A stretch of 64,000 nucleotides of DNA, taken from contig JAHFQW010000001.1 in assembly GCA_023259115.1 (NCBI GenBank), positions 17,929 to 81,928 of the forward strand, in the 5' to 3' direction. Below the pieces are notes generated by a model. The model saw only the letters and a program-made list of their open reading frames with translations. It was not told where the DNA came from and did no database searches. Both the position numbers and the translations under genes were made by a program. This document shows positions 49,765 to 58,965 of this stretch, one piece after another. The stretch's first letter is position 1; every line of letters starts with the position of its first letter. This DNA is from an archaeon. GTDB lineage: Archaea; Nanobdellota; Nanobdellia; Woesearchaeales; GW2011-AR9.

Positions 49765-50166
49765 CTAGTCATAATTTAAGAGGTATATTTTAGCATTATG
49801 TTCTGGTATGATCTCAGGAATTATTGTTCTTGGTATGATACGTGTGTGCATATCTCCTAGATCATATGAAATGGATGTTCGAAGTAGTGCGATATTTTTA
49901 TTTTCCTCCCAATCATCTATGCCCATTTCTGTTAAAGACGGTTTTTCGGTTGTTAAGAGATATATTTTATCATGTATTTCAAACTCACAAAAATCACATG
50001 GACGTGATGTAAGATAGAGTGTATCTGTTAATGAGAGAAGTTCTTGTGCTGCGGCAATAAAATGATCTTCCATAACATATTCTGGATCGAATAAATCAAG
50101 ATGGGGATTTTGTTGTTGTACTCTTTGTACTAAATCATATGGTTTTGGTGGTTGTATGATGGTCAT
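49765..50166 (-). CDS. Hypothetical protein
   Basis: 133-aa ORF in a co-directional operon. Confidence 0.55.
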   Translation of the reverse strand: MTIIQPPKPYDLVQRVQQQNPHLDLFDPEYVMEDHFIAAAQELLSLTDTLYLTSRPCDFCEFEIHDKIYLLTTEKPSLTEMGIDDWEENKNIALLRTSISYDLGDMHTRIIPRTIIPEIIPEHNAKIYLLNYD

Positions 50167-50205
50167 TTTATTTTCTCCGTTATTTTTCTTTGTTTTAATT
50201 TTTAT

Positions 50206-50808
50206 TTATGGATTTATTTCTAATGCTTCACTGAGATATTCTGTTATTAAAATTGGTTCAGCTAGTTTTTGATTGAGTTTACTAATAGACCATCTTATTT
50301 TTTGTTCATCTCTTTCTAGTATTGCTTCTAGAAATTCATCGCAGGTGAGTAAATATTTAGCATGGGATACTTTTTTGGGGATGTCAAGCGCATATCCTGT
50401 TTCTTGGGGAGTTGTGTTAGTATATCCACTGGCGTTACCATAAAACATACTATATCGAGCGATAATTGATCCGGAACCTTTGAAGGATTTTATCAGCTTT
50501 TCATAATCTGTTGTACTGCCGGCGATGGTGAATTGGCAATGATGTGGTCCACGTTCTCTGATTCGTTGGCTATTTTTTGGTGTTTCGATAGTGATGTGGT
50601 ATTTTTCACTCTCAACATAATCGTTTCCGTGCAAGTTATTTGGTTCATAGCCACATCTCTCTATCTCTTCTTGAAGTCTTGCTTCTGTAACCTGTTTCAT
50701 TAGGGGGCTATCTTGATTTATAAGATTAAATGTGTCTGCGAAGTCATCATATAGATAGGGTGTCAAAATTGCTACTTTGATTATTGGTTTTTGTGGTTGT
50801 GGGGTCAT
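50206..50808 (-). CDS. Hypothetical protein
   Basis: 200-aa ORF in a co-directional operon. Confidence 0.55.
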   Translation of the reverse strand: MTPQPQKPIIKVAILTPYLYDDFADTFNLINQDSPLMKQVTEARLQEEIERCGYEPNNLHGNDYVESEKYHITIETPKNSQRIRERGPHHCQFTIAGSTTDYEKLIKSFKGSGSIIARYSMFYGNASGYTNTTPQETGYALDIPKKVSHAKYLLTCDEFLEAILERDEQKIRWSISKLNQKLAEPILITEYLSEALEINP

Positions 50809-50873
50809 GGTATCACTCTTTAATTTATTTTTTTATTTTTATTTTTTCTTATTTATTCTCTTTTTTTTTTATT

Positions 50874-51383
50874 TTACTTTTGTCTTATTGTTTCTAGTAC
50901 TTTCATCCAATCTTTTGCTCCGTCTTTTAAGAAGGGAGCATGGAAGATGCCTAGGAGGGAGTTGTTTATGTGGTATAATGATGCGTTAGAGGTGTTATCA
51001 TTCCAATATGCGTCGCTTAAATTGTCAATACAGGCGGACATGGGGTGGTCATGATGGTTGATATCGGTGACAATGGAGATGTAGGGAATGTTTTGTTTTG
51101 CTGCTAGGAATGCGAGGGGGAAGCCGTAGGGTAGAAGATCAAACATATATTCTATGCCTTTGTGACTCATGGTATCTCTGCCACCTTTGGGCATCATGAG
51201 ATCGGTTAGGAGGATGTCATAGGGTGATTTTTCAGATTGGATGAGATATTGTTTTGCGTGTTCGTAATTGTGGGTAAGAGTGAGTTGATAGAGTTCTTTG
51301 TTCTCAAATTGCAGTTGGGCGCTGTTTTGATGCAGCGGGGTGTCTTCAATGAGGAGAATATGGAGAGGTTTTGTGGATGTCAT
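50874..51383 (-). CDS. Response-regulator receiver-like protein
   Basis: LHILLIEDTPLHQNSAQLQFE...YDILLTDLMMPKGG. Confidence 0.65.
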   Translation of the reverse strand: MTSTKPLHILLIEDTPLHQNSAQLQFENKELYQLTLTHNYEHAKQYLIQSEKSPYDILLTDLMMPKGGRDTMSHKGIEYMFDLLPYGFPLAFLAAKQNIPYISIVTDINHHDHPMSACIDNLSDAYWNDNTSNASLYHINNSLLGIFHAPFLKDGAKDWMKVLETIRQK

Positions 51384-52144
51384 TATAAGAACCTCCCAAG
51401 TCCACCGTATTGGTTGGTTATGATCATTATTTTTTTTCCTTTTGCTTTTAATTCTTGGGCAGTTTTGAGCTCTTCATCTTCCCTACAATGTTGTACTAAA
51501 GGGGTGGAATCCAGAAAAAAGAGGGTAAAGCCGTCATGTTCTTTGGCATGTCTTAATAGTTTCCAGGTGTGTGGTGCTTGGTCTCTATTGCAAATTTCTA
51601 CTCCGCTATAGATTCTATCATCAAAATGTTCATCTGTTCCTATATCCTCATAATTCCATACTTTTACAATGCCGCCATCGGCTCGCAGAATATTGGCTAC
51701 ATTTTTAAATGTGTTTGGTACGTTTTCTCCGTAGTATAGGATTATTTTTCGATCTTTTGGATTATATTCAGTGATATATGATTTTCTCACGTGTGAGCCA
51801 TTGGAGCAAGGTCCATCTATTTTATCTTTTAGGGTAAAGAATGCAGCGACTTTTTCGTCTAAACTGAGGGATTTTAGTGTTGTATCTCTTTCTTGTTGTG
51901 TTATATAATCATCAGGAGTTGCAGAACCTCTTGTTACTTTTAATGTAAACTGAAAAATCTCACTCTTTAATTCATTTAATTTCTTCTTGGTACTTTCATA
52001 TAGATTAATCTCTTGTGGTGTTATTGTGGATTTGAGTTCTTGATAGGTTTCATACTCTTTTCCTAATAAAATTTTCGCATAGGATGCCAAGAATTGTTCT
52101 GGTGTTTGAAATGCTGGCGTATGGGGTTGTGCTAGAACTTTCAT
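51383..52144 (-). CDS. Hypothetical protein with C-terminal receiver/Rossmann-like segment
   Basis: Overlaps neighbours by 1 and 4 nt; DGFTLFFLDSTPLV...KKIMIITNQYG. Confidence 0.55.
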   Translation of the reverse strand: MKVLAQPHTPAFQTPEQFLASYAKILLGKEYETYQELKSTITPQEINLYESTKKKLNELKSEIFQFTLKVTRGSATPDDYITQQERDTTLKSLSLDEKVAAFFTLKDKIDGPCSNGSHVRKSYITEYNPKDRKIILYYGENVPNTFKNVANILRADGGIVKVWNYEDIGTDEHFDDRIYSGVEICNRDQAPHTWKLLRHAKEHDGFTLFFLDSTPLVQHCREDEELKTAQELKAKGKKIMIITNQYGGLGRFL

Positions 52145-53025
52145 GGGTAGACCTCATGTAGATTTCGTGTAATAAATGAACTTTGAGAAGCGGCGAGACG
52201 TATTTTGGCAAGGGTTTCTTCGATATCTTCTAAGGCGTATGTATGAGGACTTTTTTGATCTTGTTTTTGTTCTGTTTCAAGTTGTTCTGTTTCAAGTAAG
52301 TCTCTATGTTCATAATATTCTTGAGATATTTTGAATGCTTCTTCGATGTTGAGACCTCCTGCCATGAGGGTATTATTTTCTACGATTACGCCAGGACCGT
52401 ATAGAAAACATTGATCAGATGGTTTATGTTTTGCAATGCGTTGGTTTTTATCCAGATTACTATTTAATTTGTGTAGATCATAGATAAATTCTTGTTTGTT
52501 ATACGAGGGGTTGGTTGTGAAGTATTGTATGCCTGCGCCATGGCAGCCGGAGCCTGAGGCGAATACATGGCCGAGAATAGAATTATGTTCTGGGTCGGGG
52601 AAGGTTAACTCTCCCACGATGGCATATGTGTTGAATGGCACACGAGTGGCAAATTTGACATCAAATGAATCGTCGTCTAAAGAGTATGTACCACCGAGTA
52701 TTGCGCCGTCACAGCACCAAGACATAGCGCCAATTAGCATGTTGAATTGATTTGGCTGCTTAGGGTTTTGATGAATTTGCATACAGTGGATATAATTTGC
52801 AGAGGTGGGCTGTAGATGAAATTCGTGATAAATGGGCAAATCTTCCAGGGCAATGGCATTTATGGTTTGATCTTTTTGTACGTAGAAGCCTCTTTTTGGT
52901 CTATATTTTTCTGTTTCTCCCACAAAATCTGTTATACCAAATTTAATGGGGAGGTTGTTCGCAATAAAATTTGGATTGGTGCATAGTTTTTCTAGTGTGA
53001 TTACTGGCGTTGGTTCTGTTGTCAT
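52141..53025 (-). CDS. Hypothetical protein, first gene of the operon
   Basis: 294-aa ORF; upstream CTCTTTAAATATC box on - strand. Confidence 0.6.
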   Translation of the reverse strand: MTTEPTPVITLEKLCTNPNFIANNLPIKFGITDFVGETEKYRPKRGFYVQKDQTINAIALEDLPIYHEFHLQPTSANYIHCMQIHQNPKQPNQFNMLIGAMSWCCDGAILGGTYSLDDDSFDVKFATRVPFNTYAIVGELTFPDPEHNSILGHVFASGSGCHGAGIQYFTTNPSYNKQEFIYDLHKLNSNLDKNQRIAKHKPSDQCFLYGPGVIVENNTLMAGGLNIEEAFKISQEYYEHRDLLETEQLETEQKQDQKSPHTYALEDIEETLAKIRLAASQSSFITRNLHEVYP

Positions 53026-53122
53026 GTAGTTGTAGATACGGGTGCTGATATTTAAAGAGCTAGGGGTCTATTTTACGAAAAAACAAGAAAAGTTTATAAA
53101 TAAATTTAGTTTTAATGGGAGA

Positions 53123-54073
53123 ATGGATAAGAATGATTATAAAATACTGCAAAAATTAGATGAAAATGCACGTATTTCTGTGGTTAAATTGGCGCGTGAG
53201 GTGCGATTATCAAAAGATGTGGTGAATTATCGTTTGCGTAAATTGCAGGAGGAGAAGGTTTTAGTGGGTTCGCGAGCAAATATTGCAATTGCGAAGCTGG
53301 GGTATACGTATCATAAGATTTTGGTTAAATTTGTGCCGTTAAATACGGTGCAAGAAGAGCAGTGGTTGGCGTGGGGAAGGCTACATCACGAAGTGATTTG
53401 GATGGGGACGTGTGATGGGGAGTGGAATGGGAATATGACAGTGAGAACAAAGAGTTTTCAAGAGCTGGCGTTGTTTTTAGATGATTTTTTTGGTACGTTT
53501 GGGGGATTGGTGTTGAAAAAAGAAATACTTCGAGTGATGAGTTCATATCGATTTAATCGGAAATTTTTGTTTTTGGATGGCAAATATACGCATGAATTTT
53601 ATCATAGCTTTTTTGCAGAGCGTGTTGAGATTGATGCAAAAGATAGTGTGATTATTCATCTGTTAACAAAAGATGCTCGTACAAAGCTTGTGGATATTGC
53701 GCAGAGCGTAGATTTGAGCCCGGAGGCGGTGGCAGTGCGTTTAGCGCAATTAGAAAAGAACAAAGTAATTATTGGGTATCGTCAAAAAATTGATTATACC
53801 AAATTTGGATTGCAAAATTATGAAGTGCTCTTGGTTGTGAAAAATCCACAGCAGAAAGCTAAAATTATTTCGTATTGTCGTTATCATCGTGCGTGTGATA
53901 CGGTGATGGAGTTTATGGGGTATTATGATTTACAACTGACATTTTTATTGAAGAGCCAGGCAGAGTTTCGGTTGTTGCTTGCGGATATGCGTGATGCGTT
54001 TGGAGAGCACATTATTGAATATCAGCCACTGGCGGCGTATCAGGAGTTTTTTACAAGTCCTGTGGGGAAGTGA
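53123..54073 (+). CDS. Lrp/AsnC-type regulator with two HTH-Lrp modules
   Basis: MDKNDYKILQKLDENARISVVKLAREVRLSKDVVNYRLRKLQEEKVL and DSVIIHLLTKDARTKLVDIAQSVDLSPEAVAVRLAQLEKNKVI. Confidence 0.85.
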   Translation: MDKNDYKILQKLDENARISVVKLAREVRLSKDVVNYRLRKLQEEKVLVGSRANIAIAKLGYTYHKILVKFVPLNTVQEEQWLAWGRLHHEVIWMGTCDGEWNGNMTVRTKSFQELALFLDDFFGTFGGLVLKKEILRVMSSYRFNRKFLFLDGKYTHEFYHSFFAERVEIDAKDSVIIHLLTKDARTKLVDIAQSVDLSPEAVAVRLAQLEKNKVIIGYRQKIDYTKFGLQNYEVLLVVKNPQQKAKIISYCRYHRACDTVMEFMGYYDLQLTFLLKSQAEFRLLLADMRDAFGEHIIEYQPLAAYQEFFTSPVGK

Positions 54074-54165
54074 GGATATTTTTGAATGTTTGATTTCTAG
54101 GGTAATTTACTTTGTGATATTTTGGTGTGAGAAGACATAAAAAGAGGGCTTATTTTTTGGAGTAG

Positions 54166-55008
54166 ATGAGCAAAGATATGATTATTGAGCGGTTGATGCA
54201 GTTGACTGGCCATCGTTTTATAGAACTTACGACAAGAGGAAATACGGCGATTAGTGCGGCGCTTTCAATTGTTGCTTCTGGGAAAAAAGTGATGATTCCT
54301 GCGGAAGGGGGATGGTTGACGTATAAAACGATTCCAAAGAAGTTGGGACTTGAGATGGTTGAAGTTAGATGTCGGGATGCGGTGATTGATGTAGCTGATT
54401 TACATGCGAAGTTAGAGTCTTGTGAGGTTGGAGTGTTGTTGTATCAGAATCCGGCGGGGTATTTTGCGGAGCAGCCGATGCGGGAGATTTATGATATTTG
54501 TAGAAAACATGATTGTTTGGTTGTGCTTGATGTGTCTGGAGGGATTGGCACTTCGTTATGTTCTGGAGAGTTTGCGGATATTATTATTGGTAGTTTTGGG
54601 ACGTGGAAGCTTGTGGAAGCAAGAGGCGGGGGGTTTATTTCTACGAGTAATTCTGCGTTGTGGAAGGAGATATGTTTGAAGGGGATGGAGAAGCTAGAAG
54701 ATGTAGTACAGATGGAGGTTATTTCTGTGGAGCTTGGTAAGTTGGATGAGAGAATTGCGATGTTGCTTTTGGCTCGGCAGAAGGTTGTTGATGATTTAGT
54801 GGAGTTGAAGTTGGATGTGGTGCATGCGGATGATATTGGGTTTGTGGTGGTTGTGCGATTTGAAACGGAATATGAGAAAGATCAAATTTTGGAGTATTGT
54901 CGGAGAGAGGGGTGGGAATGGACGGAATGTCCGCGCTATATTCGATTGAATCAGAAGGCGATTTCGATTGAATTGAAGAGAAGAATTGAAGAGAAGTTGA
55001 GCGATTGA
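54166..55008 (+). CDS. PLP-dependent aminotransferase-fold protein (DegT-like, short)
   Basis: RGNTAISAALSIVASGKKVMIPAEGGWLTY...LVVLDVSGGIGTS...DIIIGSFGTWKLVEARGGGFIST. Confidence 0.75.
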   Translation: MSKDMIIERLMQLTGHRFIELTTRGNTAISAALSIVASGKKVMIPAEGGWLTYKTIPKKLGLEMVEVRCRDAVIDVADLHAKLESCEVGVLLYQNPAGYFAEQPMREIYDICRKHDCLVVLDVSGGIGTSLCSGEFADIIIGSFGTWKLVEARGGGFISTSNSALWKEICLKGMEKLEDVVQMEVISVELGKLDERIAMLLLARQKVVDDLVELKLDVVHADDIGFVVVVRFETEYEKDQILEYCRREGWEWTECPRYIRLNQKAISIELKRRIEEKLSD

Positions 55009-55089
55009 TTATTTTTAAAATTTTGGCAATCGAAATGTTTATATTCTACTTCTGTGTTACATCTGATACAAAAATGAGAGGAGATTATT

Positions 55090-55812
55090 ATGGCTACTAC
55101 TAATTTTATTAAGAAGATTTTTGAGAAAGATATTACCGAAGAGGTACATCATGCGTTTACGCGTTATAGTTTGGGTGAGTTTGTGAAAGAGCCGTTTGTG
55201 GTTAAAATTAAGAAAGAGATTACGGTGCAGGGAGGGTTTGAGTATCTTAATTTTTTTCAGAAATTTATTGCGCAGAATGTGAAGGGGGATGTAACTATTA
55301 ATGGGACGATTGAGACGGTGAAAGATTTGTCTGAAACGCTTGGTCGGTTGGGATTAGTGTATGATAATGCGCGAAGATTTGGTAAATCAGGGAGCAAGTT
55401 TGTGTTATCTGAGCAGAAGATTAGCAAAGTGACGTTTCAAAAGATGATTTCGGAGCTGTTTACAGAGTATTTGTTATTTAATGTAAATTTTGAGGGGGGA
55501 CTATTGAAAGTGAAAAAACAAACAACGCCAAAGTTGGGTTCTCCTACAGATGCGTTTGTGACGTTAAAATTGTCTAAAGACTGGCTGCCATTGTTAACGC
55601 AGGATTATTTATTTGATGTGCAAGGGAAAGATTTTTCGGAGTTATGTGTGAATAATATCTATAGGATTGATGATATTAAAGTTGATGAGAAGCTCTTGGC
55701 AAAAGATGCGGATGGGGCACGCAAGAAAGCATTACGTATTGGTGAAATTACACGTAAAATTACTGTAGATGGGAAAGTTGAGAAAGAGTATAAGATTAAG
55801 TTTGTGATTTAA
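55090..55812 (+). CDS. Hypothetical protein
   Basis: 240-aa ORF with AGAGGAG upstream of ATG. Confidence 0.65.
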   Translation: MATTNFIKKIFEKDITEEVHHAFTRYSLGEFVKEPFVVKIKKEITVQGGFEYLNFFQKFIAQNVKGDVTINGTIETVKDLSETLGRLGLVYDNARRFGKSGSKFVLSEQKISKVTFQKMISELFTEYLLFNVNFEGGLLKVKKQTTPKLGSPTDAFVTLKLSKDWLPLLTQDYLFDVQGKDFSELCVNNIYRIDDIKVDEKLLAKDADGARKKALRIGEITRKITVDGKVEKEYKIKFVI

Positions 55813-55872
55813 TACTTTTTAATGTTGCTTTTTGAGATATTTTTTGATATTCCATCTCTTCTTTTTTTCTCT

Positions 55873-56232
55873 TTATCTCTTTATTGGTGTTTGAGAAGAA
55901 GGAGAATTAGATGTTTGAGTAGTTGTACTTTGGGCTGAGGTTGATGGGAATGTGGTGGTGGAAGTTTGTTGTTGTGATGTTTGTGAAGAAAGGGGTGTTT
56001 GTGGGAATGTTGTGGGGGTGAATGATGCAGTGGTTTGATCTGCAGGTTGTTCTGCTTCGGAGGCTTTTTCACGCATGTTATCTAGGAAGTAGATGATAGT
56101 GAATGTTATGGCCATGGTGATGCCTAATTCTGCTTTTCCAAGTGTGGTTTTCGTATCAAAGAGAAGAAAGATGGCGGCGAGGAGTGCAACGATTATTATT
56201 ATTTCAATTACAAGGATGATTTTGGAGTTCAT
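55873..56232 (-). CDS. Small membrane protein with Ser/Thr/Gln-rich tail
   Basis: Two N-terminal hydrophobic helices, low-complexity tail. Confidence 0.5.
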   Translation of the reverse strand: MNSKIILVIEIIIIVALLAAIFLLFDTKTTLGKAELGITMAITFTIIYFLDNMREKASEAEQPADQTTASFTPTTFPQTPLSSQTSQQQTSTTTFPSTSAQSTTTQTSNSPSSQTPIKR

Positions 56233-56347
56233 TGGGGTTAGGATATGTTTTTTATTTATATGTGTTTCTCTTGAGAGAGAGATCTTTTAGTAAAAAATAT
56301 GAAAAGGGAATGTTTAAATAGCTAGATATAATTTCTGATTTGGTGAA

Positions 56348-57631
56348 ATGATGAGTAAATTTTTTTTTTCTGTTTTATTGATTGTTTTGTTTAGTTTTAC
56401 TTTTGTTATTGCAGCGGGAGGAGGGGGCGGTGGTGGTGGTTCTAGTGGTGGCTCGAGTAGTGGAGGTTCTTCGTTGGGGAGTGGTGGCGGGAGCGGGCCG
56501 TTTTTATATGGGCTGAAGTGTGATGATAAAGGGGTATTGCAGTTTTATGAGGCACCGCAGATAAAGCCGGTGCAAGTTAAGCTTTGGGATGGAACGCTTT
56601 TAGAAGTTGCGGGAGAGTGGCAGGGGAGTACGTTTACTTCAGAGGAGGCGATGCTTGTGAAGAGTGGATCATATGAAGTAGTGGATGGGCTTAATGGAAA
56701 TAAGAAGGTGGATTGTCCGGGGTTGAAGTTTAGCTGCAAGTTAGTGAATTTAAATGTGGAGAGTTGTGTGCGTGAAGGTGATCGGTTAGAGGTGCATTTT
56801 ACAGCAGATAATATGGATGTGAATGATTTGAAGTTTGATTTTTCTAGGCAGGGGTCAGGTTATGCGGGAAAAGTGCTTAGTTATGCGAAGAGCGGTTATT
56901 CTACAGAGCTAAAGTCGTTGAAAATACGGCCGTTGACGCTGCAAGGACGGTATGCACTTGAGGTGGAAGGAGCAACTGATATTTCTAATATTGATCTGGT
57001 ACAAGTGAGCCATCCTGAGTGTGTGGGAAAATATTACAAATATGCGAAAGCAAAGTGTGTGCAAGAGGATGTCGTTGTAGCTGAGAAAGAGAAGAAAGGG
57101 GAGGAGTTGAAGTGCGGGGGCTATATTGATATTAAAGATCGAGTACAGTGCAGATTAGGTTTGCGTGAAGATCAAAAAGACGAATATGAAAATTTTTATC
57201 CTGAGGAGTGTCGAGTACGTTCAGATGTTGATGATTGTTTGAAAACGTATAAGAGTGTGCAGCCGTGTTGGAAGATGGCGAATGGGGCTGAGAGGATTGC
57301 GTGTGTACGTGGGGCATTGGAGTTAGGATCATTTGCGGATGAGAAAAAAAAGTGTGCAAAGTTTATGGGTGAAAATCGCGATTTGTGTATGGATAGATGG
57401 AAGCAGAGAGGGTATGCGCTGGTTAAATTTCGATTGTATAATTTAGAAGAGAATGCAGAGGAGTTGATGGAAAAAGGTTATTTATCACAAGAAGAGGTGG
57501 GAGATTTTGTGGTGAAAATGGAGGAGAAAAAGCAGAAGTTTAATTTGGTTGGATCAACTAAGGGGCGTAAACAGATTTTGCTTGATGCACGCCAAGATTG
57601 GAGAGAGTTGATGAGTCGGGTGAGAGAATGA
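56348..57631 (+). CDS. Secreted protein with Gly/Ser-rich N-terminal segment
   Basis: Signal peptide then AAGGGGGGGGSSGGSSSGGSSLGSGGGSG; Cys-containing mature region. Confidence 0.7.
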   Translation: MMSKFFFSVLLIVLFSFTFVIAAGGGGGGGGSSGGSSSGGSSLGSGGGSGPFLYGLKCDDKGVLQFYEAPQIKPVQVKLWDGTLLEVAGEWQGSTFTSEEAMLVKSGSYEVVDGLNGNKKVDCPGLKFSCKLVNLNVESCVREGDRLEVHFTADNMDVNDLKFDFSRQGSGYAGKVLSYAKSGYSTELKSLKIRPLTLQGRYALEVEGATDISNIDLVQVSHPECVGKYYKYAKAKCVQEDVVVAEKEKKGEELKCGGYIDIKDRVQCRLGLREDQKDEYENFYPEECRVRSDVDDCLKTYKSVQPCWKMANGAERIACVRGALELGSFADEKKKCAKFMGENRDLCMDRWKQRGYALVKFRLYNLEENAEELMEKGYLSQEEVGDFVVKMEEKKQKFNLVGSTKGRKQILLDARQDWRELMSRVRE

Positions 57632-57852
57632 GGGTGATGGTAATTGTTATGTTTATGTTGTTGCTATTTTATATAGTGGGATGTTCTGAGTCAACGCAGA
57701 CGATTGGTAATGTTTCGGAGCAGAAAATAGGGGATAATTTGGCACATACTGATACCCTGGTTATTCCTGATGATGGGCTGGATGCGGCGCTGCAGGATTT
57801 AGAAGAGATTGAGGGTAATGAGACGAGTTCTTTGGCGGTTAGTTCTTCGTAA
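57628..57852 (+). CDS. Small lipoprotein
   Basis: MRVMVIVMFMLLLFYIVGCSES lipobox; ATGA overlap with the previous gene; start trimmed. Confidence 0.6.
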   Translation: MRVMVIVMFMLLLFYIVGCSESTQTIGNVSEQKIGDNLAHTDTLVIPDDGLDAALQDLEEIEGNETSSLAVSSS

Positions 57853-57936
57853 GGTTTATTAATCAATTCGTTTATTGTTCTATTAAGAGTACTTTTATGA
57901 TTTTAATTGTTATGAAATCTAAATATTACGGATCTA

Positions 57937-57978
57937 TAGAGAAGTTTGATTAATTCGTATTTTAGTCAAACTTTTCTA
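57937..57978. repeat. Long-loop hairpin, GTTTGA family
   Basis: TAGAGAAGTTTGA (57937-57949)/TCAAACTTTTCTA (57966-57978), one G-U. Confidence 0.6.
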
Positions 57979-58010
57979 AGAATTAAACAAATAAATAGGG
58001 GGGATTTAAT

Positions 58011-58463
58011 ATGACAGAATATTGTGCAGTAAGTAAATGGTTAGCGAAGCATGCAGAGTGGGCACCAGTTTTTTTACGTTTGGGTGTAGGAATTGTGTTT
58101 TTGGTGCATGGATTGGGTAAGTTATTGGCGATAGGTCCTGCACCTTTGGGCTTGGCGGGAACAGCAGGATTTCTTGCAAGTATTGGTGTTCCAGCAGCAG
58201 GCTTCTTTGCATGGGTTGTGGCATTAGTTGAGACGCTTGGCGGGCTCGCATTGATTTTAGGGTTGTTTGTACGCTATGCGGCGTTGTTGCTGGCAGTGGT
58301 TATGCTTGTGGCGATTGTGACAGTCCATTGGAAGAACGGGTTTATTTTACCTGCCGGATATGAGTATGCTCTGACGTTGCTTGCGGGTAGTTTGACGTTG
58401 ATGTTTAGCGGTGCGGGTAGTAAGTGGAATTTAGAGCACAAGTTTTGTAAGAAAGAGTGTTAA
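58011..58463 (+). CDS. DoxX-family membrane protein
   Basis: APVFLRLGVGIVFLVHGLGKLLAIGP...ALVETLGGLALILGLFVRYAALLLAVVMLVAI. Confidence 0.85.
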   Translation: MTEYCAVSKWLAKHAEWAPVFLRLGVGIVFLVHGLGKLLAIGPAPLGLAGTAGFLASIGVPAAGFFAWVVALVETLGGLALILGLFVRYAALLLAVVMLVAIVTVHWKNGFILPAGYEYALTLLAGSLTLMFSGAGSKWNLEHKFCKKEC

Positions 58464-58512
58464 AGTTCTTTTTTAGTACTCTTATTTTTTCTTTTTTTTT
58501 GATTTTTTCAGG

Positions 58513-58758
58513 TTATTTTGGTACTAACATTACAACGGAGAGAATATGGCTAAGGGGTTGGGAACTATATTTTTGGGGGATTTGGTTCGGGCCATTTGAT
58601 GATTGATAATAAGTCAATTGTGGGGGGTGGTTTTCTTCTATCCCTCGGAAATAACCTAATTCTTTTACTGTTTGAGGAGGAAAACTCTCGCGGTTTACTT
58701 CTATCTCTAGGGGAGATAGGGGAAGGATATTCATATTCTTTATGTGGTCAAGTAGCAT
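58513..58758 (-). CDS. Hypothetical protein
   Basis: 81-aa ORF; AAATTATAAAAAC box upstream on - strand. Confidence 0.4.
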   Translation of the reverse strand: MLLDHIKNMNILPLSPLEIEVNRESFPPQTVKELGYFRGIEENHPPQLTYYQSSNGPNQIPQKYSSQPLSHILSVVMLVPK

Positions 58759-58812
58759 AGTATTTTTGTGTGTTGGTTCTGTTTTTATAATTTGTCTGAT
58801 TGGAATAGTCGG

Positions 58813-58910
58813 GTTGGATTAGCATTGCTAGATTGGGACTGTTGTATTGGGGGTGTTGTATTAGTGCTGTTGTATTTGGATAGTTATAATGGGCGTGTTA
58901 TAATAGTTAT
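58813..58910 (+). repeat. Degenerate 14-bp tandem repeat, 7 units
   Basis: GTTGGATTAGCATT GCTAGATTGGGACT GTTGTATTGGGGGT GTTGTATTAGTGCT GTTGTATTTGGATA GTTATAATGGGCGT GTTATAATAGTTAT, in exact register. Confidence 0.7.
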
Positions 58911-58965
58911 ATTTCAGTAGGTACTTGGGGTAAGCTTTTTATAGAGTGTTGTTATCCTTTGGATA

